From an uncultured Bacteroidaceae bacterium (lineage in GTDB: Bacteria; Bacteroidota; Bacteroidia; Bacteroidales; Bacteroidaceae): a stretch of 64,000 bases of DNA. A model generated the notes under the pieces. It worked only from the letters and a program-made list of their open reading frames with translations, was not told where the DNA came from and did not search any database. Within the stretch, counting starts at the first letter, position 1. Each line of letters begins with the position of its first letter. The translations under genes were made by a program, and so were the position numbers. Where the stretch lies: assembly GCA_944321635.1 (NCBI GenBank), contig CALULY010000009.1, positions 54,770 to 118,769 of the forward strand, given 5' to 3'. Shown piece after piece: positions 17,760 through 25,211 of this stretch.

Positions 17760-17979
17760 AACTTCGCTCGGGCCAGGCATAAACTTGGAAGTGGCCGGGC
17801 CCAAAGTCAGTTTGACTGGCGCATAAAGTTGAAACAGAAGTTTTGAATATATAAACAGAACTTTTGTTTATATAAACAGAAGTTTTGAATATATAAACAA
17901 AAGTTCTGAATATACTTTAGGTCAGGGGGTAATGAACTTTATGTACTACTTGATGGGAGTTTACATCCGTCGTGACCTG
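17760..17979. repeat. Element C: 22-bp arm / 21-bp centre / inverted 22-bp arm
   Basis: Left arm: three 22-bp units (17760, 17782, 17804), each starting AACTT or AAGT and the first and third ending CATA. Centre: four exact 21-bp units (17835-17855, 17856-17876, 17877-17897, 17898-17918) of the form CARAASTTYTG plus an AT linker such as AATATATAAA. Right arm: about three 22-bp units from 17914 beginning ACTTT, in the opposite orientation to the left arm. It lies between the sulfatase terminator and the wza-like gene, about 65 bp upstream of that gene's -7 box. It is one of four such elements in the window. Confidence 0.85.
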
Positions 17980-18043
17980 GATATGTGCCAGGCTTCCGGT
18001 CCAGAGTGTTTCACATTTATTTATCATTGCTTCAAATAATTGC

Positions 18044-18051
18044 TATCTTTG
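18044..18051 (+). promoter_or_regulatory. -7 promoter box for the polysaccharide export genes
   Basis: TATCTTTG matches TAnnTTTG and lies 85 bp upstream of the ATG at 18137, implying an untranslated leader of roughly 75-80 nt. No UpxY-type antiterminator gene is visible nearby. Confidence 0.6.
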
Positions 18052-18136
18052 CCGCACGCTACGGCGCGTCCAGTCCGCTGTCATTTGGCACAGTGCACCG
18101 CGTTTGTAGTGGGACCAATGCTGATAAACGTAACTT

Positions 18137-18946
18137 ATGGCCAATAATCTCAGACTCGTTAAGGTGTGCTTGTGCGTCGCGCTGGCGGCCTTGTCGCTGG
18201 TGTCTTGCAAGACTTACAAGAAAGTGAACTACATCCAGGACGTGCAGGTCAATGTCCCCGAGGCCGTCGAGGTCAACCAGGGCATCGTCATCCAACCCCA
18301 GGACATGTTGTCGATAGTGGTGTCGAGCAAGTCGCCCGAGCTGGCGGCGATGTTCAACCTGTCGTCAGTCAGCTACCAGAGCGGGTCGGAGATTGTCTCG
18401 ACCGGTGGAACACAGCGTCTGCTCGGCTATGTCGTGGCGACGGACGGGACCATCGACTTCCCGATATTGGGCAAAATCAAGGTGGCAGGCATGACACGCT
18501 GGCAGCTCCAGGAGCACATCAAGCAGGCGATCATCGACGCGGGGCTTTTGAAAGACCTTGTGGTGACGGTTGAGTTCATGAACTTCAAGATTTCGATAAT
18601 GGGCGAGGTCAATTCGCCGGGTTCTTACAGCATCAAGGGCGACAAGGTGACTATCCTCGAAGCATTGTCGATGGCAAGGGACCTGACCATATTCGGACGG
18701 CGCGACGGCGTTTATGTCGTCAGGGAGGAAAACGGGGTGCGCACGACCTACAATGTTGACCTGCGCTCGGTGGAACTTTTCAAATCCCCCGTCTATTACC
18801 TGCGTCAGAATGACATCATCTATGTCGAACCCAACAAGGTCAGGGCCGGCCAGTCAACGATCAATGAGAACAATCTCAAATCCGTGTCGCTGTGGATCTC
18901 AATCAGCTCATTCCTCACGTCGTTGGCCGTGCTGATATTCAAGTGA
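18137..18946 (+). CDS. Wza-like polysaccharide export lipoprotein
   Basis: Outer-membrane polysaccharide export protein. The 269 residues start with a lipoprotein signal, ALAALSLVSCKTYKK (Cys24). A polysaccharide export (Poly_export) domain follows (VIQPQDMLSIVVSSKSPELA, then GTIDFPILGKIKVAGMT), then an SLBB domain (ISIMGEVNSPGSYSIKGDKV), and finally a hydrophobic C-terminal segment, LWISISSFLTSLAVLIF, that in Wza-type proteins forms the outer-membrane helix. The Wzc-like gene starts 52 bp downstream, so the two form a secretion pair. They are an orphan pair here: only a glycosyltransferase stump follows. Confidence 0.92.
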   Translation: MANNLRLVKVCLCVALAALSLVSCKTYKKVNYIQDVQVNVPEAVEVNQGIVIQPQDMLSIVVSSKSPELAAMFNLSSVSYQSGSEIVSTGGTQRLLGYVVATDGTIDFPILGKIKVAGMTRWQLQEHIKQAIIDAGLLKDLVVTVEFMNFKISIMGEVNSPGSYSIKGDKVTILEALSMARDLTIFGRRDGVYVVREENGVRTTYNVDLRSVELFKSPVYYLRQNDIIYVEPNKVRAGQSTINENNLKSVSLWISISSFLTSLAVLIFK

Positions 18947-18998
18947 CTTTCGGCGCCAAACCATCACAACAAGAATGTAAATGCTTAAAGACTAAGAC

Positions 18999-21425
18999 AT
19001 GGCAGCATCAAACGAACAAAATGCAACTCCGTCAACTGCGGCAGGCAAGCTGGATGACGCAATCAACATAAAGGAATATCTCTTCTGGGCATGGGAAAAG
19101 AAATGGTGGATTCTCCTGTCGATAATGGTGTGCGTGGCGGTGGCCACCTACTATTTGTACGTGACCCCCAAATCCTACGTGCGGAGCGCCACCGTGATGA
19201 TAAAGTCCGACTCCAAGGGGCGTTCAGGCATATCCGAACTGGAAGCGTTCCGTGACCTCAGCGGGGTCTCTGGCATCTCTGTCGATGTCAGGAATGAGAT
19301 GGAGGCATTCAAATCCCCGATCCTCATGGAAAAGGTGGTGCAACGTCTCAACCTCAATGTTTCCTACACCAAGCTGGGGCTGTTGCGCGACGACATCCTG
19401 TACAGCAACTCGCCTGTCAAGGTGGCTTTTGTCGAGAATGGCGTTCCAGCCGGCTACACCTTTGACATCAAAAAAGAATCGGACGAGACGGTGAAGCTCC
19501 TTAAATTGAAATACAAAGGTGAAGGATTGGACATCGCCCCGCTGTCCGTAGCACTCAACGACACGGTTGACACCCCGCTGGGTAAGATCGTGGTGACACC
19601 TACGTTGTTTTTCGACAAGACATTCGACTACACTGTCAGGGTGTCATGCGGCTCGGTGCACGATGCGGCCAAGGCATTCAAGGCACGGATGACTGTCGGC
19701 CTTGCCGAGAAAGAGACTTCGGTGATAACACTCTCCATCCGTGACAACGTGATCAGCCGTGGCGACGACGTTGTGAACACGCTGATAGACGCCTACAACG
19801 AGGACTGGGTGAGCTACATGAACGAGGCGAAAATCAACACTTCCAACTTCATCAACGAGCGTCTGAGCATAATCGAAAGCGAGCTTAACGCCGTGGATAC
19901 AGATGTCGAACGTTTCAAGAAGGAAAACAAGCTCTTTGACATCCCGTCTGAGGCGCAACAGACAGCACAGGAATCGTCGGTATATTCGTCCAAGTACTTT
20001 GAGATAAACAACCAACTGGCACTGGCACGCTACATCTCCGACTACTTGAACAACGGGGACAACAACAACTCACTACTTCCGAGCGGCGCAGGCATAAGCA
20101 ACTCGAACATAGAGGAACAGATCGCCGAATACAACCGCACCCTGCTGCGCTACAAAACACTCCTGGAGAACAGCAGTGCCACCAATCCGATTGTCGAGGA
20201 CTACAACAACACCCTTGAGATGATGCGCTCGTCCATCCTCCGCTCGGTGGTCAACCTCATTGCGACGCTTGAACTCCAGGCGGACAACATCGAGAAGCGC
20301 GAAAGTGCCATACGCAGCAAGATAGAGATGACCCCCACGCAGGCAAAGGAACTGGTGGACATCGAGCGCCAGCAGAAAGTCAAGGAGTCGCTGTACGTCT
20401 ATCTTCTCCAGAAACGAGAGGAAAACGAGCTGTCAAGTTCGCTGGTGGTTGACAACACACGCATCCTTTCCTATGCTTCGGGCAGTCCGGCCCCCGTCTC
20501 CCCAAAATCCGCGACGGTCATGCTCATTGCGTTCGTGGTCGGATTGCTCGTGCCTTTCATATATAAGATCGTAAAGGAACTGCTCGACTCCACCGTCCGT
20601 GGGAAAAAAGACATCGAGTCGCTGACAGCCCCGTTCATTGGCGAACTGCCTTTCGTCAGCAAAAAGAAGCACATCCTCTGCTTCACCCGCGAGGTGTCGG
20701 CGGTGACTTCAGAGCACGCGATAGTCGTCAAGGACGGCAGCCGCAACTCCATCAACGAAGCATTCCGCGTTGTGAGGGCAAACATAGACTTCATGGCCAA
20801 GAAACCGGACGGGAAGGCACTGGTGACATTGTTCACATCCTACAACGTCAACTCGGGCAAGACATTCGTGGCGGCTAACCTTGCAGCAATCATGTCGATC
20901 AAGGGCGCAAAAGTCTGCGTCATAGACATGGATATGCGCAAAGCAACCCTCAGCCGCTTGCTGCACAAACGTGAGGTGGGCATCTCGTCCTACCTCGGAG
21001 GCTTCGTCGGCAGCGTAAGCGACATCGTTAGCAAACATCCGGACTTCCCCAATCTTGACATAATCCCCGTAGGCACATTGCCGCCGAACCCGGCCGAACT
21101 GTTGCAAAGCCCCCTCCTTGACGAGTTGATGGGCAAACTCAGGGAAACTTATGATTACATCTACATTGACTGCCCGCCGTTGAACATAGTGGCGGACACG
21201 TCCATAATCTCCCGCCTCGCCGATATGTCGATCTTCGTCATCCGAGCAGGTCTCATGGAGCGTGCCCTGATTGCGGACATAGAGGAGATATACCGCACCA
21301 GGAAGCTGCCCAACATGGCGATAGTCCTCAACGGTGTCCGCGAATTGCCAGGACGCTACGGCTACCACCGCTATGGCTACCACTACGGCTACGGGTATGG
21401 ATATGGCTACTACACCGAGAAATGA
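18999..21425 (+). CDS. Wzc-like polysaccharide co-polymerase / bacterial tyrosine kinase
   Basis: Inner-membrane regulator of polysaccharide chain length and export. The 808 residues contain an N-terminal Wzz domain with one membrane helix (KWWILLSIMVCVAVATYYLYV), a long periplasmic coiled-coil region, the GNVR-type segment ELVDIERQQKVKESLYVYLL, and a second helix (ATVMLIAFVVGLLVPFIYK). The cytoplasmic BY-kinase domain has the Walker A motif YNVNSGKTF (Lys621), Walker A' VCVIDMDMRKATL and Walker B DYIYIDCPP. The last 22 residues hold ten tyrosines in a Gly-Tyr-rich tail, the site of autophosphorylation in this family. A matching low-molecular-weight phosphatase is not present in the window. 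Confidence 0.94.
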   Translation: MAASNEQNATPSTAAGKLDDAINIKEYLFWAWEKKWWILLSIMVCVAVATYYLYVTPKSYVRSATVMIKSDSKGRSGISELEAFRDLSGVSGISVDVRNEMEAFKSPILMEKVVQRLNLNVSYTKLGLLRDDILYSNSPVKVAFVENGVPAGYTFDIKKESDETVKLLKLKYKGEGLDIAPLSVALNDTVDTPLGKIVVTPTLFFDKTFDYTVRVSCGSVHDAAKAFKARMTVGLAEKETSVITLSIRDNVISRGDDVVNTLIDAYNEDWVSYMNEAKINTSNFINERLSIIESELNAVDTDVERFKKENKLFDIPSEAQQTAQESSVYSSKYFEINNQLALARYISDYLNNGDNNNSLLPSGAGISNSNIEEQIAEYNRTLLRYKTLLENSSATNPIVEDYNNTLEMMRSSILRSVVNLIATLELQADNIEKRESAIRSKIEMTPTQAKELVDIERQQKVKESLYVYLLQKREENELSSSLVVDNTRILSYASGSPAPVSPKSATVMLIAFVVGLLVPFIYKIVKELLDSTVRGKKDIESLTAPFIGELPFVSKKKHILCFTREVSAVTSEHAIVVKDGSRNSINEAFRVVRANIDFMAKKPDGKALVTLFTSYNVNSGKTFVAANLAAIMSIKGAKVCVIDMDMRKATLSRLLHKREVGISSYLGGFVGSVSDIVSKHPDFPNLDIIPVGTLPPNPAELLQSPLLDELMGKLRETYDYIYIDCPPLNIVADTSIISRLADMSIFVIRAGLMERALIADIEEIYRTRKLPNMAIVLNGVRELPGRYGYHRYGYHYGYGYGYGYYTEK

Positions 21426-21446
21426 TTCCTGAAAACGAGAGACATT

Positions 21447-21595
21447 ATGAAAAAGCCGAAAGTGTCTGTCATCATCGCTGTATATGGAGTGGAGGCATAT
21501 ATAAAGAATTCTTAATGAGGCTTTTCGCCAAGCATCGTTCCCTGCTGGCCTTTTACTACAAGGTCTTGCGTCCCATAGGCATCAAGGTGATCTGA
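21447..21595 (+). pseudogene. Remnant of a family 2 glycosyltransferase
   Basis: Two short pieces remain. An ATG at 21447 opens MKKPKVSVIIAVYGVEAYIK, the standard N-terminus of GT-A family 2 glycosyltransferases (VSVIIxVYNxExYI), then hits a stop at 21513-21515. A second reading frame starting at 21515 encodes FAKHRSLLAFYYKVLRPIG and stops at 21595. That looks like the basic C-terminal tail of such enzymes, although this half is less certain. The central few hundred codons, including the DxD region, are missing, so an internal deletion is likely. It follows the wzc-like gene by 21 bp, where a capsule/EPS operon would normally continue. Confidence 0.65.
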
Positions 21596-21663
21596 CCTGG
21601 TGAGTATGCAGCCACGACGCCAACATCACAGCCTGCCGCCTTTGCGGCCGGGGGTAAAATCCA

Positions 21664-21671
21664 TATCTTTG
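21664..21671 (+). promoter_or_regulatory. -7 promoter box for queD-queE
   Basis: TATCTTTG matches TAnnTTTG, 64 bp upstream of the queD ATG at 21736. Confidence 0.6.
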
Positions 21672-21735
21672 CGCCGCCTTGGCCGAGGTGACATTAGGCC
21701 GGGGCGTTTTTCTGGTAAGATAAAAAGCGAACATC

Positions 21736-22068
21736 ATGTTTACCGTAATCAAGCGGATGGAAGTGTCCGCATCGCATTCGTTGCATCTGTCATATCCCAG
21801 CAAGTGTCAAAACCTGCACGGCCACAATTGGATCATCACCGTGCATTGCCGCTCGGAGCACCTGAACGCCGACGGGATGGTCGTCGATTTCACTGAAATC
21901 AAGCGCAAGGTCGTCAGCCGGCTCGACCATGCCAACCTCAATGACGTGCTGCCATTCAACCCCACGGCGGAAAACATCGCAAAGTGGGTCTGCGACAACG
22001 TGGATTGTTGCTACAAGGTCGAGGTACAAGAGTCTGAAGGCAACGTGGCAGTCTATGAGAAAGATTAA
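21736..22068 (+). CDS. queD: 6-carboxytetrahydropterin synthase QueD
   Basis: Converts 7,8-dihydroneopterin triphosphate to 6-carboxy-5,6,7,8-tetrahydropterin, an early step of queuosine precursor synthesis; cytoplasmic. At 110 residues it is a compact PTPS-fold protein. Zinc-binding histidines appear as His14 (SASHSL) and His28/His30 (NLHGHNW), and Cys24 (SKCQNLHGH) is in the catalytic cysteine position. FTEIKRKVVSRLDHANLND and NPTAENIAKWV match the rest of the family. The 3' end overlaps queE by 14 bp, indicating translational coupling. QueC and QueF are not in the window. Confidence 0.93.
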   Translation: MFTVIKRMEVSASHSLHLSYPSKCQNLHGHNWIITVHCRSEHLNADGMVVDFTEIKRKVVSRLDHANLNDVLPFNPTAENIAKWVCDNVDCCYKVEVQESEGNVAVYEKD

Positions 22069-22600
22069 CGAGATCTTTTACAGCATCCAGGGCGAAGGCT
22101 ATTTTGCCGGCACTCCGTCCGTGTTCCTGCGCTTCAGCGGGTGCAACCTCCGTTGCTCGTTCTGTGACACGTCGCACGACGACGGCGAGATGATGGACGA
22201 CGACGAGATCATCCGCCAGGTGTCGGCTTTCCCTGCGCGGCGCATAGTGCTGACTGGCGGCGAGCCATCGTTGTGGATTGACGAGCCTTTCATCGCGCGG
22301 CTCAAGGCGGCGGGCTTCTTCGTCTGCATCGAGACCAACGGCACGTGCCCCCTGCCGCCCGGCATCGACTGGATCACCTGCTCGCCAAAGGAAGGGGCGC
22401 GGGTCGTCCTCGATGCCATGGACGAGGTAAAGGTCGTCTTCATCGGGCAAGACGTCGAGCGTTACCACTACGACACAGCCGCCCACCATTTCCTGCAACC
22501 TTGCTCGGGGCGCAACACAGAGGAGACTCTCGCCTACGTCATGCGCCATCCGCACTGGCGGCTCAGCCTGCAACTGCACAAATTGATCGGGGTGAGGTGA
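22055..22600 (+). CDS. queE: 7-carboxy-7-deazaguanine synthase QueE (radical SAM)
   Basis: Catalyses the radical ring contraction of QueD's product to 7-carboxy-7-deazaguanine in queuosine biosynthesis. The 181 residues start at ATG 22055: KINEIFYSIQGEGYFAGTP is the family N-terminus. The iron-sulfur cluster cysteines are Cys30, Cys34 and Cys37 (SGCNLRCSFCDTSH, CxxxCxxC), followed by the SAM-binding VLTGGEPSL and then CIETNGT. Length fits the short QueE class. I rejected a longer in-frame start at 21929 because it lies within queD and lacks family sequence. It is the last gene before convergent hisS; element D lies between them. Confidence 0.93.
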   Translation: MRKINEIFYSIQGEGYFAGTPSVFLRFSGCNLRCSFCDTSHDDGEMMDDDEIIRQVSAFPARRIVLTGGEPSLWIDEPFIARLKAAGFFVCIETNGTCPLPPGIDWITCSPKEGARVVLDAMDEVKVVFIGQDVERYHYDTAAHHFLQPCSGRNTEETLAYVMRHPHWRLSLQLHKLIGVR

Positions 22601-22703
22601 CACGCCTCCCAACCACTGAAGGCCATGCCTGCCTCGTGTCGGCCCTATGCCTGCCGTCCACACGATGCAGGCACGGGAGATTTGTGTGCCTTGGTCTGGC
22701 ATA

Positions 22704-22923
22704 AAATCCATTCAAGCAGGACCCAAACTTCACCCTCACGGTGCATGAAGTCCTTTGTCCCTTGACATAAAGTTCATTCAGAAGTTTTGTTTATATATTC
22801 AAAACTTCTGTTTATATAAACAAAAGTTCTGTTTATATATTCAAAAGTTTTGTTTTTACTTTGGGTTAGGAGTATTTGAACTTTATGTCTGACCCAAGTG
22901 AACTTTATGTCAGACATCATCGG
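22704..22923. repeat. Element D: 22-bp arm / 21-bp centre / inverted 22-bp arm
   Basis: Left arm: 22-bp units at 22704, 22726 and 22748, the last ending TTGACATA. Bridge AAGTTCATT. Centre: four 21-bp units (22779, 22800, 22821, 22842; ends 22862) alternating CAGAAGTTTTG, its exact reverse complement CAAAACTTCTG, CAAAAGTTCTG and CAAAAGTTTTG, separated by TTTATATAWW linkers. Right arm: 22-bp units at 22858, 22880 and 22902; the second and third begin ACTTTATGTCNGAC. It lies between the convergent queE and hisS genes. Confidence 0.87.
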
Positions 22924-22975
22924 GCATTAGGCCTGGACTTGAAGGTCGCACGTTCCGCACCAGCCGCACAAGACA

Positions 22976-23015
22976 AGCCGCCTGCACCGCGACGTGGTGA
23001 GCGGTGCAGGCGGCT
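22976..23015 (-). terminator. 15-bp hairpin downstream of hisS
   Basis: AGCCGCCTGCACCGC pairs perfectly with GCGGTGCAGGCGGCT around a 10-nt loop, 37 bp beyond the hisS stop. The minus-strand tail (TGTCTTGTG) is only modestly T-rich. It could serve both convergent genes. Confidence 0.6.
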
Positions 23016-23051
23016 GATGTCTGGAGTGCGAGGCAGGCGCGTTGTTTGGTG

Positions 23052-24413
23052 TCAGCGCAATGCCTGTAAGAGCCCGTCTGGTGTGACGCGGCGTTGCTCG
23101 CCGGTTGTCATGTCTTTGAGCGTGAAATTGCCGTCGGCCATCTCTTCGCTGCCAGCTATGGCGACAAATGGGATGTGCTTGGCATCTGCGTAGCTGAACT
23201 GCTTCTTGAGCTTGGCGGTGTCTGGATAGACCTCTGTGCTGATGCCTGCGGCGCGGAGCTGCTTGACGACGGACATGGCATAGGACACCTCGCTCTCACC
23301 AAGGTTGATGAACAGCACCCGCGTGCCGCCACGGGCCGCGTCTGGATAGAGGTCGAGCTGGTTGAGCACGTCATATATCCTGTCAGCCCCAAACGATATG
23401 CCCACGCCCGACACGCCATCGAGACCAAAGACACCTGTGAGGTTGTCATAGCGTCCGCCGCCCGAGATGCTGCCTATCTGCACGTCAAGGGACTTGACCT
23501 CAAGGATGGTGCCCGTGTAGTAGTTCAACCCACGCGCCAACGTGAGGTCAAGCTGCAACTCCGCACGCAATCCCGAGCGCGTGGCATGGTCGATGACGTA
23601 GGCGCATTCGTCTATGCCGCGCAGTCCAGTCTCGCTGGCGGACAATATGTCCCTGAGCTTGGCGAGTTTGTCGGTGTTGCTGCCTTCGAGCAAGATGATG
23701 GGCTGGAGCTTGGCAATGGCGTCGTCGCTCAAGCCTTTGTCGGCCAGTTCGCGGTTGACGTTCTCAAGGCCGATCTTGTCCAGTTTGTCGATGGCGACGG
23801 TCATATCCACGATTTTGTCGCTCTCGCCGACGACCTCGGCAATGCCCGAGAGTATCTTGCGGTTGTTGATCTTGATGGCCACGTTGATGCCAAAGCGTTT
23901 GAACACCTCGTCGATCATCTCCACCAGCTCGACTTCATTGAGCAACGAGTCGCTGCCGACGACATCGGCATCGCATTGGTAGAACTCGCGGTAGCGTCCC
24001 TTCTGCGGACGGTCGGCACGCCAGACGGGTTGTATCTGGTAACGTTTGAACGGGAATGCCATCTCGCCACGGTGCATCACCACGTAACGGGCGAATGGCA
24101 CGGTGAGGTCATAGCGCAGCCCTTTCTCGCAGAACTTGGGGGCAAGGTGGGCGCAGTCCCTGGAGAGCAGTTCGTCGTCGGTTATGCCGGAGAAGTAGTC
24201 GCCTGAGTTTTGTATCTTGAAGAGCAGCTTGTCGCCCTCCTCGCCATATTTCCCCATGAGCGTGGCAAGTGTCTCCATCGCCGGGGTCTCTATCTGCTCA
24301 AATCCGAAGAGCTTGAACACATCCTTTATGGTGTCAAAGATGTAGTTGCGCTTTGACATCTCCGCCGGGGAAAAGTCGCGCGTGCCTTTTGGTATGCTCG
24401 GTTTGTTTGCCAT
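23052..24413 (-). CDS. hisS: Histidyl-tRNA synthetase
   Basis: Charges tRNA-His; cytoplasmic homodimer. The 453 residues show class II motifs: [19 protein letters not shown] at the N-terminus, motif 2 [20 protein letters not shown] and CDADVVG, the histidine-specific [12 protein letters not shown], and [10 protein letters not shown], then a C-terminal anticodon-binding domain ([11 protein letters not shown]). A -7 box is at 24448-24455, about 35 bp upstream. A large hairpin lies 37 bp after the stop. An antisense ORF of 370 codons on the plus strand is a shadow of this gene. Confidence 0.96.
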   Translation of the reverse strand: MANKPSIPKGTRDFSPAEMSKRNYIFDTIKDVFKLFGFEQIETPAMETLATLMGKYGEEGDKLLFKIQNSGDYFSGITDDELLSRDCAHLAPKFCEKGLRYDLTVPFARYVVMHRGEMAFPFKRYQIQPVWRADRPQKGRYREFYQCDADVVGSDSLLNEVELVEMIDEVFKRFGINVAIKINNRKILSGIAEVVGESDKIVDMTVAIDKLDKIGLENVNRELADKGLSDDAIAKLQPIILLEGSNTDKLAKLRDILSASETGLRGIDECAYVIDHATRSGLRAELQLDLTLARGLNYYTGTILEVKSLDVQIGSISGGGRYDNLTGVFGLDGVSGVGISFGADRIYDVLNQLDLYPDAARGGTRVLFINLGESEVSYAMSVVKQLRAAGISTEVYPDTAKLKKQFSYADAKHIPFVAIAGSEEMADGNFTLKDMTTGEQRRVTPDGLLQALR

Positions 24414-24447
24414 AATCTTGTCTGTATTAAATCGTTATTATTTCGGG

Positions 24448-24455
24448 CAAAAATA
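24448..24455 (-). promoter_or_regulatory. -7 promoter box for hisS
   Basis: The minus strand reads TATTTTTG, matching TAnnTTTG, 35 bp upstream of the hisS ATG. Confidence 0.55.
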
Positions 24456-24473
24456 GTGAATCTCTCGTGTCTG

Positions 24474-25211
24474 TCAGATCAAGAACGAGACTTCTTTGAA
24501 TGCGTAGTCCCGCCTCCGCCCCACTCCGTCCTCGATCACAAGCCTGCCGCTGCGGCACACGTCCACGATGCGTCCCGTGAACTGGCCAGCCACATCGGAA
24601 TAGGCCGCGACAGTCCCGAGGCGGTAGAGCTTGCGGAGGTAGTCATCATGCAACGCCTCGGCACCGGCCTCATCCGCCAATTCCCGGTAGCGTGACTCCA
24701 CCGCTTGCCACAAGTCTTGCACGAGGCTGTCAATGTCGTAGGTCGTGCCTGTCAGCTGCCGCAGCGAGACGGGGTTGGGCGCGTCGCTGACGAATGTATC
24801 CTGGTTCACGTTGATGCCTATGCCGGCTACTGACGTGACGATGCGTGATGCCTCGATATGGTTTTCGATCAGGATGCCGCAAATCTTCCTGTCGCCGTGG
24901 TATATGTCATTTGGCCACTTGATCCGTGTGCCAGGACAAAGGCCGTCGATCAGGTCTGCCACAGCCAATGAGACCACCTCAGAGATTGCGAATTGCTCTT
25001 GCGGCGCGACAGCGGTCGGGCGCAACAGCAGGCTGCAAGTGATGTTCTGCCCTCTTGCGCTCTCCCATGTGTTGCCTCTCTGCCCCCTGCCTGCGGTCTG
25101 GTGGCCGGCATAGACGAGTGTCATCTCTGGCAGGCTGGCATCACGCTGGAGCATATCCTTGAGGAGGGTGTTTGTCGAGGATGTCTCATCCACATATATT
25201 ATGTCAGCCAT
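24474..25211 (-). CDS. birA: Biotin--[acetyl-CoA-carboxylase] ligase
   Basis: Activates biotin and attaches it to carboxylase carrier proteins. The 245 residues start with IIYVDETSSTNTLLKDML, then the biotinyl-adenylate loop GRGQRG at 41-46, then TRIKWPNDIYHGDRKICGIL and VTSVAGIGINVNQ. There is no N-terminal helix-turn-helix, so this is a class I, non-repressor BirA. The start overlaps the last 8 bp of mfd, making it the final gene of the minus-strand operon headed at 32628. Confidence 0.94.
   Translation of the reverse strand: MADIIYVDETSSTNTLLKDMLQRDASLPEMTLVYAGHQTAGRGQRGNTWESARGQNITCSLLLRPTAVAPQEQFAISEVVSLAVADLIDGLCPGTRIKWPNDIYHGDRKICGILIENHIEASRIVTSVAGIGINVNQDTFVSDAPNPVSLRQLTGTTYDIDSLVQDLWQAVESRYRELADEAGAEALHDDYLRKLYRLGTVAAYSDVAGQFTGRIVDVCRSGRLVIEDGVGRRRDYAFKEVSFLI

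Noticed and set aside
17835..17918. Possible CRISPR array
   Set aside because: The units are contiguous 21-mers with no unique spacers, contain dyads and have no cas genes nearby. The same holds for the other arrays.
23094..24206. 370-codon plus-strand ORF
   Set aside because: Antisense shadow of hisS, with no recognisable family sequence.
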